Shown one piece after another: positions 55,638 through 62,707 of a stretch of 64,000 bases of DNA. Position 1 is the first letter of the stretch, and every line of letters starts with the position of its first letter. The notes under the pieces are model-generated. The model searched no databases. It saw nothing but the letters and a program-made list of their open reading frames with translations, and was not told the DNA's origin. Source of the DNA: Candidatus Poribacteria bacterium (GTDB lineage Bacteria > Poribacteria > WGA-4E > PCPOR2b); contig JAJECO010000054.1 of NCBI GenBank assembly GCA_022822005.1, positions 1-64,000 on the forward strand. Direction: 5' to 3'. The position numbers and the translations under genes are program-made.

Positions 55638-57428
55638 ATGGTTAATGAAAACACGCTCATTTATCGCGCCCAAACTGGAGATGAAGGGGCTTTCACCGAC
55701 CTAATGCGGGCATACTACCCCTTTGTTTATGTGATTGTTATAAGAATCGTGGACAATCCCCATGATGTTGAAGAGGTGGTACAAGATACCTTCCTCAACG
55801 CCTATCAAGGACTGACGCAGCTTGAGGATGCAGCGAAGTTCAAAAGCTGGTTGGCAGCGATTGCGCGGAACTGTGCCCGACAGTGGGTCCGAAAACGGAA
55901 GCTCCACACTGTATCTCTTGATGAAGTGAGAGAAGGGGTACTGCAAACACAAGACTCCCCCGATGAGCAATTGACACGACTGGAACAGAGGGAACTGATT
56001 CGGCGGACAATGGAGACGCTTCCGCAGAAAGACAGGGACATCGCCCGTGCTTTCTATCTTGAAGGTGCAAGCTATAACGAACTGACCAGCACGCATGGAC
56101 TGTCATATAAAGCAATTTCGTTTCGGCTGTCACGTGCGAAGCAGCAACTCTCTAAACGGCTGCGATACCTTCTCACCGGTGTGTTCGTTTCTCCCGGACT
56201 GACGCTGAAAAAACTTTATACGGAAGGTCTAACCGCCATGAAGGTTGGAGTTGTTCCCAAAATGACGGTTGGAACGACAGGACTGATTGCGCTGATTTTC
56301 ATCGGTTTCATTGGGCTGCGCCAGATGAATGCGCCTATAATTGAGGAGCGTGTGTATCTGTTGCCGTGGGAGGGTGGAACCGCACGCCCACGAAACCACC
56401 CCGAAGGATTCCCAACTGACGCTGCTCAAAGGACAGAAAGCCGGAACAATCTGCTGCAAATTGCTACGACAGCGTCCATAGCAGGAACAGAGTCAAAAGA
56501 CGATTTTTTCGATCAATCCGACGAAATGGATATGGTACAATTCACAATAGACAGGGAAGTTGAGATAGACACAGAGCAAGATTTCATTATTGACATATCT
56601 ACGTCATCAGAAAGTGTAGGTCAGTCCGCTGAGGATGTGATGTATGCTTACTTCGAGGCGTGGCGAAACTCTGATGATAAGGTGATGGGCTCGTTAATGA
56701 CAGAGCAGTATAGGCGTGAGGGCCATGAAGATTCTGGTGATGGGAGTTCCACAGATATGTCAGATGAAGCATCGGAGGAGGTTGTTGAAACTAGACGTCT
56801 GCTTGAAATGGTGATTGAGGAACTCCGTGAATTACAAAGGCACTCATCGATTGTAAGCAGCGAATATGTCGGTGATGAATTTCACTTTCGATTGATAACA
56901 CCGGGATCAGAGTTATCGGGTACTACAGATCAGGGAATGCCAATGTTTACCCCCACCTCATATCGGCAGATTAAGATGCGAAAAGAGAATGGGGTGTGGC
57001 GAGTTTATGACACCGTGTACGATTATGACAGTGCGATGTCAGAGGTGCGGGCGGCAAATATGAGAAGCGAGATGGGACGTGGTAGCTATGATGATTCTGA
57101 GATTCCGATAGAGATAAGGGAAGTACAACACGAGTCATCAGATGGCATACCGGATGAGGTCACCGCAGCTATGGCTGAAGGGAAGATAAGGCAGCGTTAC
57201 CCACTGCCGACTGAATCGTTCCGTGAAATGCAAAGTCGGGCATCGGCCATAAACGGTGAGTATGTTGGCGATGGATTTGACTCCGGGTCGAGAATGTCTG
57301 CTCCAAAGATACCGGGTGGTAGAGAACAGAGAATAGAAATGTCTGTCACGCCCCCACCAGATACTGTTATCAAGATGCGAAAAGAGGAGGAGATGCGGCG
57401 AATGTATGAGGGTGAGATGTTAGACTAG
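55638..57428 (+). CDS. ECF sigma factor fused to a membrane segment and extracytoplasmic domain, paralogue 2
   Basis: This 596-residue protein has the plan of the gene at 50418: region 2 (HDVEEVVQDTFLNAYQGL), region 4 (LPQKDRDIARAFYLEGASYNEL), LLTGVFVSPGLTLKKLYTEG, a membrane helix near 208-228 and an NTF2-like domain from about 332. It is about 110 residues longer because the last part of the domain is repeated in worn form: SSEYVGDEFHFRL...IKMRKENGVWRVYD is followed by NGEYVGDGFDSGSRM...IKMRKEEEMRRMYEGE. Codon 201 is again an ATG (56238), behind GGAAGG. Confidence 0.85.
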   Translation: MVNENTLIYRAQTGDEGAFTDLMRAYYPFVYVIVIRIVDNPHDVEEVVQDTFLNAYQGLTQLEDAAKFKSWLAAIARNCARQWVRKRKLHTVSLDEVREGVLQTQDSPDEQLTRLEQRELIRRTMETLPQKDRDIARAFYLEGASYNELTSTHGLSYKAISFRLSRAKQQLSKRLRYLLTGVFVSPGLTLKKLYTEGLTAMKVGVVPKMTVGTTGLIALIFIGFIGLRQMNAPIIEERVYLLPWEGGTARPRNHPEGFPTDAAQRTESRNNLLQIATTASIAGTESKDDFFDQSDEMDMVQFTIDREVEIDTEQDFIIDISTSSESVGQSAEDVMYAYFEAWRNSDDKVMGSLMTEQYRREGHEDSGDGSSTDMSDEASEEVVETRRLLEMVIEELRELQRHSSIVSSEYVGDEFHFRLITPGSELSGTTDQGMPMFTPTSYRQIKMRKENGVWRVYDTVYDYDSAMSEVRAANMRSEMGRGSYDDSEIPIEIREVQHESSDGIPDEVTAAMAEGKIRQRYPLPTESFREMQSRASAINGEYVGDGFDSGSRMSAPKIPGGREQRIEMSVTPPPDTVIKMRKEEEMRRMYEGEMLD

Positions 57429-57457
57429 CCCGCAAATCTATCCCCAAGACTTCATAA

Positions 57458-57488
57458 GGCGAATGGTTCATTCCATTCGCCTTTTTTT
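57458..57488 (+). terminator. Rho-independent terminator after ECF sigma paralogue 2
   Basis: GGCGAATGG (57458-57466), loop TTCATT, CCATTCGCC (57473-57481), then seven T residues. Stem and loop are identical to the terminators at 51896 and 62570. Confidence 0.92.
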
Positions 57489-57585
57489 ATTGCTTGCTCC
57501 GCGAAGAAAGCGGCAAAATGCCGCTTAGGATAGCGTGAATTTAGAGGGTGTTTCGACAGAGGGTCATATTTTTTTGCTTAAAAGT

Positions 57586-57637
57586 AAAAAAGTGCTAAAA
57601 AAAATCTTAGAATTGCATCTTAATAGAATCTGGGGGA
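57586..57637 (+). promoter_or_regulatory. Conserved sigma/propeller box, copy 5
   Basis: AAAAAAGTGCTAAAAAAAAT, then CTTAGAATTGCATCTTAATA, ending TGGGGGAA. It is followed by CGAATCTGGACTAAAC, as at copy 3. It precedes the three propeller genes at 57785, 58845 and 59902. Confidence 0.6.
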
Positions 57638-57784
57638 ACGAATCTGGACTAAACTGATTGGCTCATGTAAAAAGAAAGTGCAGAGCACGAAGAGAAACCG
57701 AGTTTTTTCTTGAAAACTCGGTTTCTGTCGCACGATTTCTTAACATAAGCGAAAACCGATTTGAGAACAGAGGAGGCATAACAG

Positions 57785-58777
57785 ATGCACTGGAGATACA
57801 ATCTCGCCCATTTGATTTTAGCTAGCGTTATAGTCTTAGGCCTAACACTGCTGATGGTATGCGTTGACGTACAAGCACGGATTGCCTTCGCGTCTGATAG
57901 AGATGGGAACTGGGACATCTACGTGATGGACAATAATGGAGGTAATCCACGCAGACTCACTAACAATTTCTTGGATGAATGGGATCCCTCATGGTCTCCA
58001 GACGGTAAACACATCGCCTATGTTACGACCAAAGCTGCAGCGGAGGCTGGGAAGGAGAACCGACAAATTTACGTGATGGACGCCGATGGGGGTAATCCGC
58101 GCAGACTTACTAACAATGATTTTGCTGAATGGGTCCCCGCCTGGTCTCCAGACGGTAAGCGCATTGCATTTACTTCTAGTGGGGCTATGGATTTTAAGGG
58201 TGGGAATTGGCAAATCTATGTGATGGACGCCGATGGGGGTAATCCTCAAAACCTCACTAAAAATCCCTTTTTTGATGATAGGGATCCCGCTTGGTCTCCA
58301 GATGGCAAATGGATTGCCTTTGTCAGTGCGAGGGTTGACAACTTGGAAATCTACGTGATGGACTCCGATGGGGGTAATCAGCGAAACCTCACCAATAATC
58401 CCCGTCATGACGAAAATCCTGTCTGGTCTCCAGACGGTAAGCGCATTGCATTTACTTCTATGAAGAATAAGGGGAATAGGGATATTTATGTGATGGACTC
58501 CGATGGGGGTAACCAGCGAAAGCTCACCAATAATCCGTTTAAGGATTATGAACCCTCTTGGTCGCCGGATGGTAAACGCATTGCCTTTGTCTCTGATAGG
58601 GAGGAGGATGGTAACTATGACATCTACGTGATAGACAACAATGGAGGTAATCCGCGTAACCTCACCGATAATCATCATGATGACACTAATCCTGCATGGT
58701 ATAACCCTGCTTTTGCAGTTTCTCACGCAGGTAAAACTCTCACGATATGGGGTTGGCTCAAACGGGGCGACCGATAA
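57785..58777 (+). CDS. Secreted TolB-type beta-propeller protein 5
   Basis: This 330-residue protein starts at an ATG, with AGGAGG upstream. It has a signal peptide (to VQA) and six blades. Blades 2 and 3 have long loops (TTKAAAEAGKENRQIY and SSGAMDFKGGNWQIY), comparable to those of the protein at 53314, so it is the positional and sequence counterpart of propeller 3. It ends AVSHAGKTLTIWGWLKRGDR. It is the first gene of the second propeller run. Confidence 0.82.
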   Translation: MHWRYNLAHLILASVIVLGLTLLMVCVDVQARIAFASDRDGNWDIYVMDNNGGNPRRLTNNFLDEWDPSWSPDGKHIAYVTTKAAAEAGKENRQIYVMDADGGNPRRLTNNDFAEWVPAWSPDGKRIAFTSSGAMDFKGGNWQIYVMDADGGNPQNLTKNPFFDDRDPAWSPDGKWIAFVSARVDNLEIYVMDSDGGNQRNLTNNPRHDENPVWSPDGKRIAFTSMKNKGNRDIYVMDSDGGNQRKLTNNPFKDYEPSWSPDGKRIAFVSDREEDGNYDIYVIDNNGGNPRNLTDNHHDDTNPAWYNPAFAVSHAGKTLTIWGWLKRGDR

Positions 58778-58844
58778 CTGGACTGATTGATAAAACGGTG
58801 TTCAAAAATAAATAACCAATTTGAAAACGTAGGAGGACAGACAG

Positions 58845-59813
58845 ATGCAATGGAGATACGATCTCGCACATTTGATTATGGGTGGTGTTGTGGTTTTGGG
58901 GCTGACGCCACCAAATGTTGAGGCACAAGCGCAGATCATCTTCTCATCTAATAGAGACGGGAACATGGAAATCTACGTGATGGATGCCGATGGGAGGGAT
59001 CAGCATAGACTTACCAATAATGGCGCTGATGACTGGGATCCCTCATGGTCACCGGACGGTGAACGCATTGTCTTTACTTCCGAACGAGATGGGAATCGTG
59101 AAATCTACGTGATGGATACCGATGGGGGCAAACCTAAAAACCTCACTAAAAATCCCAGTGCAGACCGGTATCCGTCATGGTCGCCGGATAGCAAGCGCAT
59201 TGTCTTTAATTCTAATAGGGATGGAAACGACGAAATCTACGTGATGGACGCCGATGGGAGGGATCAGCATAGACTTACCAATAATGGCGCTGATGACTGG
59301 GATCCCTCATGGTCACCGGACGGTAAACATATTGCCTTTACTTCTGGTAAGAATAGGAACATTGTGGGTGGAAACTGGCAAATCTACGTGATGGATGCCG
59401 ATGGGCAGAATCAACAAAAACTCACTGAAGATCCCGTGCATGAGCGGCATCCTGCATGGTCTCCTGATGGTAAACGTATTGCCTTCTCATTTGACAGGAG
59501 GGGCGATCTTCAAAACTTTGACATCTACGTGGTGGACGCTGATGGGGGTAATCGACAAAAACTCACTGAAAATCGCAAGAACGACTGGCTGCCCTCATGG
59601 TCCCCCAACGGTGAACGCATTGTCTTTACTTCTAATCAAGATGGAGACTTTGACATCTACGTGATCGACACTAATGGGCGGAATCAACAAAGACTCACTA
59701 ATAATAATCGGATTAATGACCTTAGTCCTGCATGGTATAACCCTACTTTTGCAGTTACTCCCGCAAGTAAGACACTCACGATATGGGGTTGGCTCAAGCA
59801 GGTTGACCGATAA
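58845..59813 (+). CDS. Secreted TolB-type beta-propeller protein 6
   Basis: This 322-residue protein starts at an ATG behind AGGAGGA. It has a signal peptide (to AQA) and six blades. Two blade segments, coded by 58968-59060 and 59232-59324 (93 bases each), differ at one position only, so a blade was copied very recently. It ends AVTPASKTLTIWGWLKQVDR. Blade 4 (NRNIVGGNWQIY) and blade 5 (RRGDLQNFDIY) resemble blades in other members, as expected if blades are exchanged among genes. Confidence 0.82.
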   Translation: MQWRYDLAHLIMGGVVVLGLTPPNVEAQAQIIFSSNRDGNMEIYVMDADGRDQHRLTNNGADDWDPSWSPDGERIVFTSERDGNREIYVMDTDGGKPKNLTKNPSADRYPSWSPDSKRIVFNSNRDGNDEIYVMDADGRDQHRLTNNGADDWDPSWSPDGKHIAFTSGKNRNIVGGNWQIYVMDADGQNQQKLTEDPVHERHPAWSPDGKRIAFSFDRRGDLQNFDIYVVDADGGNRQKLTENRKNDWLPSWSPNGERIVFTSNQDGDFDIYVIDTNGRNQQRLTNNNRINDLSPAWYNPTFAVTPASKTLTIWGWLKQVDR

Positions 59814-59901
59814 CTGCCATTATTGGGCAAACAGTGTTTGCTGAGATGCGGGAGCGTACGAAAAATAAGAGATTGATTTGAGAATGGAGAAGGAATATCA
59901 A

Positions 59902-60462
59902 ATGCAACGGAGGAGTAATCTCGCCCATTTGATTTTAGCTAGCGTTGTAGTTTTACGTCTGACGCCACTAAACGTTGACGCACAGGCACAGATCGTCTTC
60001 GCGTCTAATAGGGATGGGAACTGGGAAATTTACCTGATGGATGCCGATGGGGGCAAACCTAAAAATCTCACTAAAAATCGCCATGATGACAGGGATCCGT
60101 CATGGTCTCCCGACGGCAAGGGCATTGCCTTTACTTCTGGTAGTAATTGGAATATTCCGGGCGGGAATGAAGATATCTATGTCATGGATGCCAATGGGCA
60201 GAACCGACAAAGACTCGCTGAAAATCGCCAGAATGACTGGTATCCGTCATGGTCTCCGGCTGGCGAACAGATTGTCTTCATGTCTAATAGGGATGGGGAT
60301 TTTGACATCTACGTGATGGATGCCGATGGAGGTAATCCTCAAAACCTCACCAATAACAATCGCCAGAATGACATTAGTCCTGCATGGTTTAATTCTCCTT
60401 TTTCTGTTTCTCCCACAGGCAAAAAGTTCACAATGTGGGGTTGGCTCAAACAGGTCGACTGA
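59902..60462 (+). CDS. Short TolB-type propeller protein 7 (three blades)
   Basis: The start is the ATG at 59902, behind AAGGAA. The product has only 186 residues: a signal peptide (to AQA), three blades (RDGNWEIY, SNWNIPGGNEDIY, RDGDFDIY) and the standard end SVSPTGKKFTMWGWLKQVD. Frame and both ends are intact, so the loss of three blades was an in-frame deletion between blade repeats, not decay. A half-propeller could dimerise, or the protein could be non-functional. Its leader (from GCCATTATTGGGCAAACAG) copies the one before 54386. Confidence 0.78.
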   Translation: MQRRSNLAHLILASVVVLRLTPLNVDAQAQIVFASNRDGNWEIYLMDADGGKPKNLTKNRHDDRDPSWSPDGKGIAFTSGSNWNIPGGNEDIYVMDANGQNRQRLAENRQNDWYPSWSPAGEQIVFMSNRDGDFDIYVMDADGGNPQNLTNNNRQNDISPAWFNSPFSVSPTGKKFTMWGWLKQVD

Positions 60463-60572
60463 AATATGCTTGACGCGGATTGAACGAGTTGATATAATGC
60501 CGAACAAACCTCTTAATCTGATGGGGTGTTCACATAAAGTACTAACCTAGTCATTGAAAATCCATCAGAACC

Positions 60573-60630
60573 TGTAGGTCGAGATTCACATCTCGACGCA
60601 AAACCGTCGATTTTGGAAAATCGACCTACA
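60573..60630. repeat. Double-hairpin palindromic element (family C)
   Basis: This 58-bp element is bounded by TGTAGGTCGA and TCGACCTACA (perfect 10-bp inverted repeat). Inside are two perfect hairpins: GTCGAGAT/ATCTCGAC and GTCGATTTT/AAAATCGAC. Partial relatives with GTCGGGAT/ATCTCGAC lie in the leaders of the FG-GAP genes at 30889, 32866 and 34832. Confidence 0.65.
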
Positions 60631-60697
60631 AAATGGTACAATTTGCACAAGGATTAGGGTCTATTGGTTTGAATATGCTGTCTACTAGCAACTTGCG

Positions 60698-60749
60698 TAA
60701 AGTACTAGGAAAATCTTAGGACTGTATCTTGATAAGATGCTGAGGGAGC
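60698..60749 (+). promoter_or_regulatory. Conserved sigma/propeller box, copy 6
   Basis: TAAAGTACTAGGAAAA, then TCTTAGGACTGTATCTTGAT, ending TGAGGGAG. It is directly upstream of the sigma gene at 60759 and is the most diverged copy together with copy 4. Confidence 0.55.
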
Positions 60750-60758
60750 AGAAGATCC

Positions 60759-62540
60759 ATGGCTAATAACAATACGCTCATTTATCGCGTCCAGACTGGA
60801 GATGAAGGGGCATTTGCCGACCTAATGCGAGAATACTACCCCCTTGTCTATACGATTGTTATAAGGATCGTGGATAATCCCCATGATGTTGAAGAGGTGG
60901 TACAAGATACTTTCCTCAGCGCCTATCGAGGCCTGATGCAGCTTGAGAATGCAGCGAAGTTCAAAAGTTGGTTGGCTGAGATTGCGCGGAATTGTGCGCG
61001 AGAATGGGTCCGAAAACGGCGGATCAACACCGTATCCCTTGACGAAGTGGACGAAGGGGTCCTGCAAACGCAAGACTCACCCGATGAGCGATTGGAACGA
61101 CAGGAACAGAAAGGGCTGATCCGCCGTACAATGGAGACGCTTCCGCAAAAAGACAGAGAGATTGCCCGCGCCTTCTATCTGGAGGGTGCGAGTTATGATG
61201 AACTAACTAGAGCGCACGGGTTGTCATACAACGCCATTGCATTTCGGCTGTCGCGTGCGAAGCAGCAACTCTCCAAACGGCTGCGATACCTTCTCACCGG
61301 TGTGTTCGTTTCTCCCGGACTGACGCTGAAAAAACTTTATACGAGAGGTCTAACCGCCATGAAAGTTGGAACTGCCCCCAAAATGACGGTTAGAGCGACA
61401 GGGCTGATTGCGCTGATTTTCATCGGTTTCATTGGGCTCCGCCAGATGAATGCGCCCATAGTTGAGGAGCGTGTGTATCTGTCTCCGTGGAAGGATGGCA
61501 CTGCACGCCCACGAAACCACCCCGAAGGATTCCTAACTGACGCTGCTCAAGGGACAAAAAGCCGGAACAATCTGCCACAAATTGCTGCTGCGTCCACAGC
61601 CGGAACAGAGCTAGTTGACGGTTTCTTCGGTGAATCCGAAGGAACGGATATGGCACAATTCACAACAGGCGGGAATTTTGAGCTGAACACGGTGCAGAGG
61701 TTCACAACCGGCACATCTGCGTCATCAGAACGCATAGGTCAGTCCGCTGAGGATGTGATGTATGCTTACTTCGAGGCGTGGCAGAACCTTGATCATAAGG
61801 CAATGGGCTCGTTAATGACAGAGCAGTATAGGCGTGAGGGCCATGAAGATTCTGGTGATGGGGATTCCATAGATATGTCAGATGAAGCACCGGATGAAGT
61901 GGTCAAAACCAGACATCAGCTTGAACCAATGATGGTTGAGAAAATAATCCGTGAAAGGCGAAGGCAGTCATTGCTTGTAAGCAGCGAATATGTCGGTGAT
62001 GAATTTCACTTCCGACTGACGCAGCTGCCGAGTATTACAGATCAGGGAATGTCAAGGTGTACCGGCACCTTATATAGCCTTATTAAGATGCAAAAAGAGA
62101 ATGGGGTGTGGCGAGTTTATGATGCTGAGTCCTCAATCAAAAGTGCGATGGCGGAGATGCCGGCGGCAAATATGGGAATCGAAATGGGGCGTAGCGACTA
62201 TGATGATTCTGAGATTCCGATAGGGATAAGGAAAGTACAACATGAGTCATCAGATCGCATACCGGATGCAGCTGTCAAAGCTATGGCTGAAGCGAAGATA
62301 CGGCAGCTTGAATCGCTGCCGGTTGAGTCGTTCCGTGAAATGCGAAGTCAGGCATCGGCTATAAACGGCGAATATGTGGGCGATGAATTTGACTCCGGGT
62401 CGAGAATGCCTGCTCCAAAGATACCGGGTGGTAGAGAACAGAGAATAGAAATGTCTGTTCCGTCCTTACCAGATGCTGTTACTAAGATGCGAAAAGAGGA
62501 GGAGATGCGGCGAATGTATGAGGGTGAGATGTTAGACTAA
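60759..62540 (+). CDS. ECF sigma factor fused to a membrane segment and extracytoplasmic domain, paralogue 3
   Basis: This 593-residue protein is closest to the one at 55638. Sigma region 2 (HDVEEVVQDTFLSAYRGL), region 4 (LPQKDREIARAFYLEGASYDEL), membrane helix (about 208-228) and NTF2-like domain are all present, with the same worn repeat at the end (NGEYVGDEFDSGSRM, MRKEEEMRRMYEGE). The linker before the domain is variable and acidic. Codon 201 is an ATG (61359), behind GAGAGG. It is followed by the shared terminator and then directly by a fourth sigma gene, with no propeller between. Confidence 0.85.
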   Translation: MANNNTLIYRVQTGDEGAFADLMREYYPLVYTIVIRIVDNPHDVEEVVQDTFLSAYRGLMQLENAAKFKSWLAEIARNCAREWVRKRRINTVSLDEVDEGVLQTQDSPDERLERQEQKGLIRRTMETLPQKDREIARAFYLEGASYDELTRAHGLSYNAIAFRLSRAKQQLSKRLRYLLTGVFVSPGLTLKKLYTRGLTAMKVGTAPKMTVRATGLIALIFIGFIGLRQMNAPIVEERVYLSPWKDGTARPRNHPEGFLTDAAQGTKSRNNLPQIAAASTAGTELVDGFFGESEGTDMAQFTTGGNFELNTVQRFTTGTSASSERIGQSAEDVMYAYFEAWQNLDHKAMGSLMTEQYRREGHEDSGDGDSIDMSDEAPDEVVKTRHQLEPMMVEKIIRERRRQSLLVSSEYVGDEFHFRLTQLPSITDQGMSRCTGTLYSLIKMQKENGVWRVYDAESSIKSAMAEMPAANMGIEMGRSDYDDSEIPIGIRKVQHESSDRIPDAAVKAMAEAKIRQLESLPVESFREMRSQASAINGEYVGDEFDSGSRMPAPKIPGGREQRIEMSVPSLPDAVTKMRKEEEMRRMYEGEMLD

Positions 62541-62569
62541 TTCGCAAACCTATCCCCAAGACTGCACGA

Positions 62570-62599
62570 GGCGAATGGTTCATTCCATTCGCCTTTTTT
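62570..62599 (+). terminator. Rho-independent terminator after ECF sigma paralogue 3
   Basis: GGCGAATGG (62570-62578), loop TTCATT, CCATTCGCC (62585-62593), then six T residues. It is identical in stem and loop to those at 51896 and 57458, and separates paralogues 3 and 4. Confidence 0.92.
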
Positions 62600-62642
62600 A
62601 TTGCTTACTCCGCGAAAAAATGGATAAAATATCTTTCAACAC

Positions 62643-62697
62643 AAAAAAGTGGTAAAAAAAATCTCGGAACTGTGTCTTGGTAGGGTGTAAGGGAGGA
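62643..62697 (+). promoter_or_regulatory. Conserved sigma/propeller box, copy 7
   Basis: AAAAAAGTGGTAAAAAAA, then ATCTCGGAACTGTGTCTTGG, TAGGGTGTAA and GGGAGGA. It is nearly the same as copy 2, as are the sigma genes that follow the two. It starts about 45 bases after the terminator of paralogue 3. Confidence 0.65.
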
Positions 62698-62707
62698 ATG
62701 GAGAGTC

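Larger units (their letters stand above)
57429..57784. other. Intergenic region between sigma paralogue 2 and propeller 5
   Basis: It contains the terminator at 57458, the duplicated GCGTGAATTTAGAGGGTGTT stretch, the box at 57586, and a hairpin AAACCGAGTTTT...GAAAACTCGGTTTC around 57693-57725 (the arms CCGAGTTTT and AAAACTCGG are perfectly complementary). No gene was found. Confidence 0.65.
60463..60758. other. Intergenic region with hairpin repeat and conserved box
   Basis: No gene was found. It holds GAGTTGATATAATGC (60486 on), also present at 55526 before sigma paralogue 2, then the palindromic element at 60573, a stretch similar to 30703-30783 (AATTTGCACAAGG to CTAGCAACTTG), and the box at 60698. 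Confidence 0.6.

Noticed and set aside
57989-58726. Minus-strand open frame (245 codons) opposite propeller 5
   Set aside because: It mirrors the blade repeats (repeated GVHH and FTVWRP units in antisense) and has no start signal.
52219-60462. Regular short repeats in the propeller genes considered as a CRISPR array
   Set aside because: The repeats are coding, have a period of roughly 120-150 bases and match propeller blades; there are no spacers of uniform length and no cas genes.
49208-60462. Tol-Pal system TolB
   Set aside because: The proteins have TolB-like blades but lack the TolB N-terminal domain, and there is no tolQ, tolR, tolA or pal nearby; seven copies argue against the housekeeping role.
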